NCBI GenBank assembly: GCA_004356685.1
Contig: SMWS01000043.1
Coordinates: 1 to 9,513, forward strand
Reading direction: 5' to 3'
From: Deltaproteobacteria bacterium
Lineage (GTDB): Bacteria > Desulfobacterota_D > UBA1144 > Nemesobacterales > N074bin48
Length of the DNA: 9,513 nucleotides
How positions within the stretch are numbered: the first letter of the stretch is position 1; every line of letters starts with the position of its first letter. Shown here one piece after another: positions 1 to 5,296 of the stretch. The notes under the pieces were generated by a model. The model was not told where the DNA came from and made no database searches. It saw only the letters and a program-made list of their open reading frames with translations. The translations under genes and the position numbers were made by a program.

Positions 1-303
1 CTGAGAAATCCCAGGATTACAGATATGGAGATTAACTTGGCTGCCCAATCAACTTCAGTAAGTGAAGATGTTTTAAGGGAGATAGGAAATAAAAGGGATT
101 GGACCAGGCATTACGATATTAAAGTATCTTTGGTTAATAATCCTAAATCACCGCCGGATATTTCTATGAATTTTATTCGTCATATGAGAGACAAAGATCT
201 AAAAATGATAAGCAAAAGCAAAAATGTTCCTGGTGTGGTAAGTTCTACTGCTAAGAGAATAATCCTACAAAAGCAGGAATCACAATTGCTTAAGCTATCA
301 TAA
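1..303 (+). CDS. Conserved hypothetical protein, C-terminal fragment
   Basis: The reading frame is open from the first base of the window, giving about 100 residues before a TAA stop at 301-303, so the start lies outside. An internal ATG at 25 exists, but the eight residues before it (LRNPRITD) read like part of the same protein. The visible part is hydrophilic and probably helical. It has two similar-looking pieces: 'NPRITDMEI..AAQSTSVSEDVL' and 'NNPKSPPDIS..FIRHMRDKDLKMISKSKNVPGVV', each with an Asn-Pro followed by a short helix. This suggests a short helical-repeat architecture. From memory it resembles C-termini of uncharacterised deltaproteobacterial proteins, but I cannot name a function. 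It is probably cotranscribed with the pseudouridine synthase gene 10 nt downstream. Confidence 0.7.
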   Translation: MRNPRITDMEINLAAQSTSVSEDVLREIGNKRDWTRHYDIKVSLVNNPKSPPDISMNFIRHMRDKDLKMISKSKNVPGVVSSTAKRIILQKQESQLLKLS

Positions 304-310
304 TAGCTTA
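291..310 (+). other. Perfect 8-bp hairpin at a gene junction
   Basis: TAAGCTAT (291-298) and ATAGCTTA (303-310) are exact reverse complements around a CATA loop (299-302). The hairpin covers the stop codon of the upstream gene and ends 3 nt before the ATG at 314. No T-run follows, so it does not look like an intrinsic terminator. It occupies the place where a Shine-Dalgarno site for the downstream gene would be expected, and none is visible. Ribosomes finishing the upstream gene would melt it, so a role in translational coupling is possible but inferred. Confidence 0.35.
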
Positions 311-313
311 GTA

Positions 314-1264
314 ATGAATAAACCACAGTTATATAATGAAATAGTTATTCCAGATAGCTATGCTGGAAAAAGGGTAGATATTACGATTTCAGATCTGCTG
401 CCGTCTATAACAAGAGTTCAAATTAAAAGGTTAATAGAACAAAAGGATATTTTAATAAACAACCTGCCTGTTAAACCTTCAAAAAAACTGTTAGGAGGTG
501 AAACTGCAAGGATTAATTACAAAGAACCTGAAAAGATAAATTTAGAAGCTGAAGATATCGATATAGATTTTATTTATGAAGATGTGGATTTAGTAGTAAT
601 AAATAAACCGGCTGGTATTAGTGTTCATCCCGGTGCAGGGATAAAAAGCGGTACGCTTGTAAATGCCCTACTGCATAAATGTAAAAACCTCTCAGGGATA
701 GGAGGAAAAATAAGACCGGGAATAGTCCACCGACTTGATAAAGACACTTCAGGAATAATGGTTGTGGCTAAAAATGATTTATCACATAATTTTTTGGTGC
801 AGCAATTCAAAACAAGGAATATTAAAAAAAAATATATAGCTTTGCTCACGGGTAATTTAAAAGAAAAATCAGGAGCGATATCTCTTCCTATTGGTAGGCA
901 CAAAACTAACAGAATAAAGTTTTCATCAGATTCCAATAGTACAAAAACAGCGCTTACTAAATGGTCTTTAATGAAGAACTATAAAGCTGCGTGTTTAGTA
1001 GAAGTGCAGCCTCATACAGGAAGAACCCACCAGATCAGGGTACATTTTTCAGAGATTGGACACCCTGTTTTAGCAGACAAGCTATACTGCCATAAAATTC
1101 AGGATACTGTTTTAAAAGAGGTATCTAAAGAACTAAACCGCCAGGCCCTGCACGCTTTTTCTTTATCTTTTGAGCATCCTCGGGATTGTAGACCACTGTA
1201 CTTTGAAGCTCCGATACCTGAGGATATGGATAAAGCTATTAATATTTTAGAGAAATATGTCTAA
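314..1264 (+). CDS. rluD: RluA/RluD-family 23S rRNA pseudouridine synthase
   Basis: The 316-residue protein isomerises specific uridines in RNA to pseudouridine; RluD members act on helix 69 of 23S rRNA. An S4 RNA-binding domain occupies roughly residues 18-70 (SDLLPSITRVQIKRLIEQKDILIN). The catalytic domain follows, with the family motif HRLDKDTSG at 139-147, where D142 is the expected catalytic aspartate. Downstream is the conserved segment QPHTGRTHQIRVH (232-244) followed by GHPVLAD (249-255). Length and order are normal for RluD. The start at 314 is the first in-frame ATG and keeps the full S4 domain, although no clear ribosome site precedes it. The gene overlaps pgeF by 8 nt; the rluD-pgeF (yfiH) pairing is also found in Escherichia coli, which supports the RluD assignment over RluC or RluA. 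The exact RNA target is inferred. Confidence 0.9.
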   Translation: MNKPQLYNEIVIPDSYAGKRVDITISDLLPSITRVQIKRLIEQKDILINNLPVKPSKKLLGGETARINYKEPEKINLEAEDIDIDFIYEDVDLVVINKPAGISVHPGAGIKSGTLVNALLHKCKNLSGIGGKIRPGIVHRLDKDTSGIMVVAKNDLSHNFLVQQFKTRNIKKKYIALLTGNLKEKSGAISLPIGRHKTNRIKFSSDSNSTKTALTKWSLMKNYKAACLVEVQPHTGRTHQIRVHFSEIGHPVLADKLYCHKIQDTVLKEVSKELNRQALHAFSLSFEHPRDCRPLYFEAPIPEDMDKAINILEKYV

Positions 1265-1967
1265 ACAATCTGACAATATTTTAATATCTGAGCAGCTTTC
1301 AGAGTACAGTGAATTGGTTTATGGTTTTTGTAATAGAAATAATTCCTATGATTCCTATTGTTTTATTAATTTGATGGGAATTTCTAAATTAATAAAGTTA
1401 AAACAAATACATAGTAATATAGTGCATGATGTTGATTGTAATACTGAGCAGGAATCTGATTTGCAAGGGGATGCGCTGGTTTGCGGCTATAGGGGTATTT
1501 GCATTGGAGTTTATACTGCTGATTGTATTCCTATACTATTATATGATAAGCAGCATTGTATTGTTGCTGCGGTTCACGCAGGCTGGAGAGGAACACTTAA
1601 AGGGGTTATTTCTGAAACACTCAAAAATATGAAGCTAAATCACAATAGCGATCCTGCAGATATAGTTTCGGTTATTGGACCAGGTATTGGTAAGTGCTGT
1701 TTTGAAGTTGATAAAGACGTAGCTATAAAATTCATTGAAAAATTTCAGGAAACTGATAATTTTATTAACCCCTACAATTCAAAGTTCATTTTGGATTTAC
1801 AGCATATCAATAAAGAGATGCTTAAAAAAGAGGGTGTAAATAATATTGAGGTTATAGATATTTGTACAAAATGTGATACAAACTATTACTCTTATAGAAG
1901 AGAAGGACAAGGGGTAGAGAGTCAGCTAAGTTTTATAGGATTAAGAAATCATTCAGGAGGAAATTAG
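1257..1967 (+). CDS. pgeF: Laccase-domain peptidoglycan editing factor PgeF (YfiH family)
   Basis: This 236-residue protein belongs to the Cu-oxidase_4/YfiH family. Family members were first called multicopper polyphenol oxidases; E. coli PgeF helps keep L-serine out of the peptidoglycan stem peptide. Family landmarks are clear: KQIHS (49-53), GDALV (71-75), TADCIPILLYD (88-98), AAVHAGWRGT (104-113), GPGIGKCCFEV (141-151) and CTKCDTNYYSYRREG (203-217). H52, C90 and H107 match the expected metal-binding triad. There is no signal peptide, which fits a cytosolic enzyme. The ATG at 1257 lies inside the 3' end of rluD (8-nt overlap), so translation is probably coupled. Length is somewhat short but within the family range, and nothing appears missing. 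Confidence 0.92.
   Translation: MSKQSDNILISEQLSEYSELVYGFCNRNNSYDSYCFINLMGISKLIKLKQIHSNIVHDVDCNTEQESDLQGDALVCGYRGICIGVYTADCIPILLYDKQHCIVAAVHAGWRGTLKGVISETLKNMKLNHNSDPADIVSVIGPGIGKCCFEVDKDVAIKFIEKFQETDNFINPYNSKFILDLQHINKEMLKKEGVNNIEVIDICTKCDTNYYSYRREGQGVESQLSFIGLRNHSGGN
1955..1960 (+). promoter_or_regulatory. Strong Shine-Dalgarno site of the 143-aa gene
   Basis: AGGAGG sits within the last codons of pgeF, 7 nt before the ATG at 1968. It is a full anti-SD match at ideal spacing and fixes the start at 1968 rather than the second ATG at 1980. It is one of only two strong ribosome sites seen in the window, so the unrecognised gene should be well translated. Confidence 0.8.
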
Positions 1968-2399
1968 ATGTTAACTTTAATGAGTTGGGTGGAATCAGAA
2001 GATTACTGGAATGTTAACAATATTAATAAAGCAAACCAGGACTTGAATTATTTTGCTTATACATTTGTTGTTACTGGAGGCACTGAACCTGAAAGTGCAA
2101 GCAGTGTCAGTATAATTGTTGTCGAATTACTAAATGCTAATGTAGCAGTTGGATATATTATGCCAAAACATATTGAGATAGAAGGGGAATTTAGAATTGG
2201 ATTTATTTGTCAGGATAAACCTGCAGATGACATTAATTTTGTTTGTAAACTTTCAAAAGAAGTCAAAAAAGCTAACTACAACGGAGATGATTTAGAAAAG
2301 CTAGAATACATTGGGTTTTCACTAGAAAAATTTTATGAAGATAAAGGCGTAAAATATTATATGCAGGATCTACGCGGAGCGGCTACACAGGATAAATAA
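1968..2399 (+). CDS. Hypothetical protein, 143 aa, in the rluD-pgeF unit
   Basis: I do not recognise this protein. It starts at the base directly after the pgeF stop, preceded by a strong ribosome site, so it is almost certainly translated from the same mRNA. There is no signal peptide or convincing TM helix; the hydrophobic stretch SVSIIVVELLNANVAVGYIM (47-66) is interrupted by polar residues and looks like paired beta strands. The middle (about 43-100) reads as alternating beta strands and the C-terminal third is charged and helix-prone (LSKEVKKANYNGDDLEKLEYIGFSLEKF in two pieces). The acidic, tyrosine-rich composition fits a soluble cytosolic protein. A small beta-barrel such as PilZ is conceivable, but the PilZ RxxxR signature is absent, so no function is assigned. 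Confidence 0.75.
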   Translation: MLTLMSWVESEDYWNVNNINKANQDLNYFAYTFVVTGGTEPESASSVSIIVVELLNANVAVGYIMPKHIEIEGEFRIGFICQDKPADDINFVCKLSKEVKKANYNGDDLEKLEYIGFSLEKFYEDKGVKYYMQDLRGAATQDK

Positions 2400-2457
2400 T
2401 CTTCAAATTCCATATTTGCTATTACAATCAAGATTAATTATATCAAGGTAATAATTT

Positions 2458-3660
2458 ATGAAAAGGAAAATAGTACTCGCTTATTCCGGCGGTTTAGATA
2501 CCTCAATAATTTTAAGATGGCTAATCGAGCAATATAATGCAGATGTTATTGCTTATATTGCTGATGTTGGCCAGGGCGAAGATTTAAAAGCAGCAAGGGC
2601 AAAAGCTCTAAAGACAGGTGCATCAAAGGTATATGTAGAAGACCTTAAAAAAGAATTTGTTAAGGAATTTGTTTTTACCTCTATTAAGGCAAATGCTGTT
2701 TATGAAGGTGAATATTTATTGGGAACTTCTCTTGCCCGCCCAATTATTGCAAAGAGACAGATCGAAATTGCAAAGAAGGAAAAAGCATTTGCCGTTTCTC
2801 ACGGCGCTACGGGTAAAGGGAATGACCAGGTAAGGTTTGAATTAACTTTTTATGCCCTTGATCCTAAAATACGAGTAATAGCTCCGTGGAGAGAGTGGGA
2901 TATGAAATCCCGAACAGACCTTGTAAATTTTGCTAAGAAGCATAAAATCCAGATTCCTGTTTCAAAAGCCAAGCCGTATAGCTGTGACAGAAACATATTT
3001 CACACAAGTTATGAGGGCGGGATTTTAGAGGATCCATGGGCTGAGCCTCCTGAGAGTATGTTTGAGCTATCAGTATCTCCGCGCAAAGCTCCAAACAAAC
3101 CAACATATATTGATATTGAATTTAAAGGTGGTGAACCCGTAAAAATCGATGGTAAGAGGTTTCAGCCGGTAGAGTTACTTTACTCTCTTAATAAAATTGC
3201 AGGGAAAAATGGGGTAGGCAGAGTAGATATAGTTGAAAACAGGTATGTTGGAATGAAATCAAGAGGGGTGTATGAGACTCCGGGAGGCACTTTGCTTCTC
3301 TCAGCTCATAGAGCAGTCGAATCAATAACACTGGACAGAGAGGTTATGCATTTGCGGGATTCACTCATTCCCAAGTTTGCCGAGCTCGTTTACTATGGCT
3401 ACTGGTATACACCCGAAATGGAGATGATAAGAGCAGCCATCGAGCAGTCTCAAAAGAATGTAAACGGAACGGCCAGGCTGAAAATTTATAAAGGCAGTGT
3501 GATAGTTGTTGGCAGAAAATCTCCAAATAGTTTGTATAGTAAAGAGCTCGCAACGTTTGAAGAGGATAGCGTTTACAATCAATCTGATGCAACCGGCTTT
3601 ATTAAGCTAAATGCCCTTAGGCTTGTAGTAAGAAAGCTTTCTGAAAAGAGCAAAAGGTAA
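2458..3660 (+). CDS. argG: Argininosuccinate synthase
   Basis: ArgG condenses citrulline and aspartate with ATP to argininosuccinate, the penultimate step of arginine synthesis, in the cytosol. The 400-residue length is normal. The N-terminal PP-loop ATP-binding motif AYSGGLDTS is at residues 8-16. Other conserved blocks are YLLGTSLARP (87-96), SHGATGKGNDQVRFE (114-128, the citrulline/aspartate-binding region), YSCDRNIFHTSYEGGI (174-189) and EDPW (191-194). The ATG at 2458 has AAGG 9 nt upstream and places the PP-loop at the usual distance from the N-terminus. A 58-nt gap separates it from the preceding gene; I see no convincing promoter there. No other arg gene is present in the window, so the arginine pathway is dispersed in this genome. 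Confidence 0.97.
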   Translation: MKRKIVLAYSGGLDTSIILRWLIEQYNADVIAYIADVGQGEDLKAARAKALKTGASKVYVEDLKKEFVKEFVFTSIKANAVYEGEYLLGTSLARPIIAKRQIEIAKKEKAFAVSHGATGKGNDQVRFELTFYALDPKIRVIAPWREWDMKSRTDLVNFAKKHKIQIPVSKAKPYSCDRNIFHTSYEGGILEDPWAEPPESMFELSVSPRKAPNKPTYIDIEFKGGEPVKIDGKRFQPVELLYSLNKIAGKNGVGRVDIVENRYVGMKSRGVYETPGGTLLLSAHRAVESITLDREVMHLRDSLIPKFAELVYYGYWYTPEMEMIRAAIEQSQKNVNGTARLKIYKGSVIVVGRKSPNSLYSKELATFEEDSVYNQSDATGFIKLNALRLVVRKLSEKSKR

Positions 3661-3684
3661 ACCAGGAACTTAAGCTCTTTTTTA
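3644..3684 (+). terminator. Possible weak intrinsic terminator between argG and queA
   Basis: AAAAGAGC (3644-3651, inside the last argG codons) pairs exactly with GCTCTTTT (3674-3681), and the descending arm runs into a six-T run (3678-3683). The loop is long (22 nt) and contains the argG stop codon, so the hairpin is weak and would form only after the last argG ribosome leaves. It may attenuate rather than end transcription into queA, which begins 12 nt later without its own obvious promoter. Confidence 0.4.
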
Positions 3685-3695
3685 TTTCTAGATAA

Positions 3696-4703
3696 ATGAA
3701 AACTGCGGATTTTGAATATCTCTTGCCTTCTGAACTCATAGCAGACTATCCACTTGCAGAGAAGGAAGCGTGTAACTTAGAGGTAGTAGACAGGTCAAAT
3801 AAGACTTTAGATCATAGAAAATTCTATAATATCATTGATTATTTAAATCCCGGAGATGTTCTGGTCTTAAATAACACAAAAGTAATTCCTGCAAGGCTTT
3901 ACGGATCAGCTCAAAATAGAGATAACATCGAAATTCTCCTTTTAGAAAAAAAAGATAGCAAAGTCTGGTCCTGCCTTATGAAAAATCCAAAAGACGGTCT
4001 AGTGCTAAATATTGATAAAGGTTTAAGTGCTCGTATTCATAAAGAAAAATCAGGTGAAATAATTTTGGAGTTCAACAATGAAATTGATGGATATATTGAT
4101 CAAAATGGGTTTATGCCTCTACCACCTTATATAAAAAGAAAGCCTGAACAATCTGACAGGGTAAATTACCAAACAATCTATGCTAAATATAAAGGGTCAG
4201 TTGCTGCTCCTACCGCAGGGCTTCATTTTACTGATTCATTACTTCAGAAAATAATTGATAAGGGAGTGCTCATAGAATATGTAACACTCCATGTAGGATA
4301 TGGGACTTTTAAACCGGTTAAATCTGAAAATGTCGAGCAGCATCATATGCATAGAGAATATTTTGAACTAAAGAAACAAACTTCTGAAAAAATAAATAAT
4401 GCGAAATCAAAAGGTTATAAAGTACTAGCTGTGGGAACAACTTCTTTAAGGACTTTGGAATCCTGTGTGAATAGTTATGGTGAACTGGAATCTAAAAAAG
4501 GAACGACTGATTTATTTATTTATCCTGGATATGAATTCAAGATTGTCGATTCGTTAATCACTAATTTTCATATGCCACGTTCGACTCTTTTTATGCTTGT
4601 GTGTGCTTTTGCAGGAAGGGATTTTATGACTGAAGCTTATGAGGAAGCAAAAAAAGAAGGGTATAGATTTTTAAGTTATGGGGATGCGATGATAATTTTA
4701 TAA
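3696..4703 (+). CDS. queA: S-adenosylmethionine:tRNA ribosyltransferase-isomerase (QueA)
   Basis: QueA transfers and isomerises the ribosyl group of S-adenosylmethionine onto 7-aminomethyl-7-deazaguanine at the tRNA wobble position, forming epoxyqueuosine. The 335-residue protein is full length. Diagnostic segments: LPSELIADYPL near the N-terminus (10-20), LNNTKVIPARLYG (58-70), PLPPYI (141-146), SVAAPTAGLHFT (168-179), TLHVGYGTFKPV (197-208), VGTTSLRTLES (246-256) and SLITNFHMPRSTLFMLV (286-302). The start at 3696 gives the usual N-terminus (MKTADFEYLLP), although no strong ribosome site precedes it. It lies 35 nt after argG. No other queuosine gene (tgt, queC-F) is in the window, although tgt often neighbours queA elsewhere. 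Confidence 0.97.
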   Translation: MKTADFEYLLPSELIADYPLAEKEACNLEVVDRSNKTLDHRKFYNIIDYLNPGDVLVLNNTKVIPARLYGSAQNRDNIEILLLEKKDSKVWSCLMKNPKDGLVLNIDKGLSARIHKEKSGEIILEFNNEIDGYIDQNGFMPLPPYIKRKPEQSDRVNYQTIYAKYKGSVAAPTAGLHFTDSLLQKIIDKGVLIEYVTLHVGYGTFKPVKSENVEQHHMHREYFELKKQTSEKINNAKSKGYKVLAVGTTSLRTLESCVNSYGELESKKGTTDLFIYPGYEFKIVDSLITNFHMPRSTLFMLVCAFAGRDFMTEAYEEAKKEGYRFLSYGDAMIIL

Positions 4704-4714
4704 TTATTCAAGTA

Positions 4715-4743
4715 TATGTCATGCTGAACTTGATTCAGCATCT
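4715..4743 (+). repeat. Palindromic repeat copy L (forward)
   Basis: This 29-nt sequence is identical to the one at 5204-5232. Its core 4718-4743 begins GTCAT and ends ATCT. Inside it ATGCTGAA (4721-4728) and TTCAGCAT (4734-4741) form a perfect 8-bp stem around the loop CTTGA. It lies 11 nt after the queA stop and 90 nt before the GIY-YIG gene. A related copy in reverse orientation lies at 5151-5176. Confidence 0.9.
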
Positions 4744-4751
4744 AATTTTTT
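4721..4751 (+). terminator. Repeat hairpin plus T-run: possible queA terminator
   Basis: The 8-bp hairpin of repeat copy L (4721-4741) is followed after four bases by six consecutive T residues (4746-4751). It sits just behind the queA stop, so it could end the argG-queA transcript. The gap between stem and T-run and the modest stem GC content make this uncertain. The other two repeat copies lack a good T-run, so termination is probably a local by-product of the insertion and not the purpose of the repeat. Confidence 0.4.
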
Positions 4752-4833
4752 ATTCAATTTTAAAATTATTAAGTAAGTGTTGTAATAGTAATTAACATCT
4801 ATAATTTCGAAGTTGATTTGGAATCTATAACTA

Positions 4834-5124
4834 ATGAAAAAAGCATATGTATATATAATGGTTAATAAAACACTTACAACTATTTACATAGGAGTTACTA
4901 ATAATATTGTGAAAAGAGTATATGAGCATAGAATTGAAAAAGGTTCAGAATTTACAACTAAATACAATATTAAAAGATTACTATACCTTGAAGAACATAA
5001 TAACATCGAAGATGCTATCAAAAGAGAAAAACAGTTAAAGAATTGGCATAGACCATGGAAAATCGATCTGATTAAAGATAATAACCCGAAGTTTGAAGAT
5101 TTATCTCATGATTGGTATGAATAA
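4834..5124 (+). CDS. Stand-alone GIY-YIG nuclease domain protein
   Basis: This 96-residue protein is essentially one GIY-YIG domain of the small YhbQ/UvrC-N-terminal-like type. The paired strands carrying the name motif appear as YVYI (residues 5-8) and YIGVTN (18-23). An arginine (R28) and a histidine (H32 in KRVYEHR) follow, then the EHNNIEDAIKREKQLKNW segment containing the glutamate expected to bind the catalytic metal. Such domains cut DNA or RNA phosphodiester bonds. Lacking any added DNA-recognition domain, its target cannot be read from sequence. It is not a UvrC fragment: it has its own start and stop and a typical stand-alone length and C-terminus (DLSHDW). The start has only a weak GGAA upstream; a TATAAT at 4800-4805 is a possible -10 without a good -35. 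It is surrounded by three palindromic repeats (4715-4743, 5151-5176, 5204-5232). Confidence 0.88.
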   Translation: MKKAYVYIMVNKTLTTIYIGVTNNIVKRVYEHRIEKGSEFTTKYNIKRLLYLEEHNNIEDAIKREKQLKNWHRPWKIDLIKDNNPKFEDLSHDWYE

Positions 5125-5150
5125 GCTATATGGTGAAAATACCATTTATT

Positions 5151-5176
5151 AGATCCTGAATTAAATTCAGGATGAC
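5151..5176 (-). repeat. Palindromic repeat copy M (reverse, diverged)
   Basis: Read on the minus strand this 26-mer matches copies L and R at 22 of 26 positions. Two of the four differences are the two partners of one stem pair (G:C in L and R, C:G here), so the hairpin is kept. The other two differences are in the loop. The stem here is ATCCTGAAT (5153-5161) with ATTCAGGAT (5165-5173), 9 bp with a TAA loop. It begins 26 nt after the GIY-YIG stop codon. Confidence 0.85.
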
Positions 5177-5203
5177 AACTAATTAGTTTGAAAGTTATTA
5201 TAC

Positions 5204-5232
5204 TATGTCATGCTGAACTTGATTCAGCATCT
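5204..5232 (+). repeat. Palindromic repeat copy R (forward)
   Basis: Identical over 29 nt to 4715-4743 and in the same orientation, with the ATGCTGAA/TTCAGCAT stem. It lies 27 nt beyond copy M and 64 nt before the RNA methyltransferase gene. With L it forms a direct repeat 489 bp apart that encloses the nuclease gene and copy M. Confidence 0.9.
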
Positions 5233-5296
5233 CAAATATTTTGCAAATATAAAAGACATTCTTAACGTAAATATTAAAAGGCCAATAAATAAATAG

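Larger units (their letters stand above)
4718..5176 (+). mobile_element. Candidate minimal element: GIY-YIG gene between inverted palindromic repeats
   Basis: Repeat copy L (4718-4743) and copy M (5151-5176) are related 26-mers in opposite orientation, so both outer ends read GTCAT inward and both inner ends read ATCT. Between them lies a single gene, a 96-aa GIY-YIG nuclease. The unit is 459 bp, in an intergenic gap between two housekeeping genes. No clear target-site duplication is visible at the two edges (left ...AGTATAT, right AACTAAT...). Mobility is therefore inferred from layout alone. An alternative is a chance clustering of abundant intergenic repeats around a resident gene. Confidence 0.4.

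Noticed and set aside
625..936. 103-codon open frame on the minus strand inside rluD
   Set aside because: It lies entirely antisense to a well-supported pseudouridine synthase, its translation resembles no family, and no ribosome site or promoter supports it.
1426..1632. 68-codon hydrophobic frame on the plus strand inside pgeF
   Set aside because: It is an alternate frame across the conserved metal-site region of pgeF; its hydrophobicity is a by-product of frame shift in T-rich codons.
2416..2444. Promoter-like TTGCTA-17-TATATC before argG
   Set aside because: Both boxes match only 4 of 6 positions, and transcription would begin after the AAGG ribosome site, leaving argG almost leaderless.
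4797..4830. Direct repeat ATCTATAA twice, 26 nt apart, before the nuclease gene
   Set aside because: Eight AT-rich bases repeated once are expected by chance in this spacer.
4834..5124. Truncated uvrC pseudogene
   Set aside because: The protein is a complete small GIY-YIG domain with its own start, stop and a typical stand-alone C-terminus, and no UvrC remnants follow it.
4715..5232. CRISPR array
   Set aside because: Only three copies exist, one inverted, with a gene and irregular distances between them; there are no regular spacers and no cas genes.
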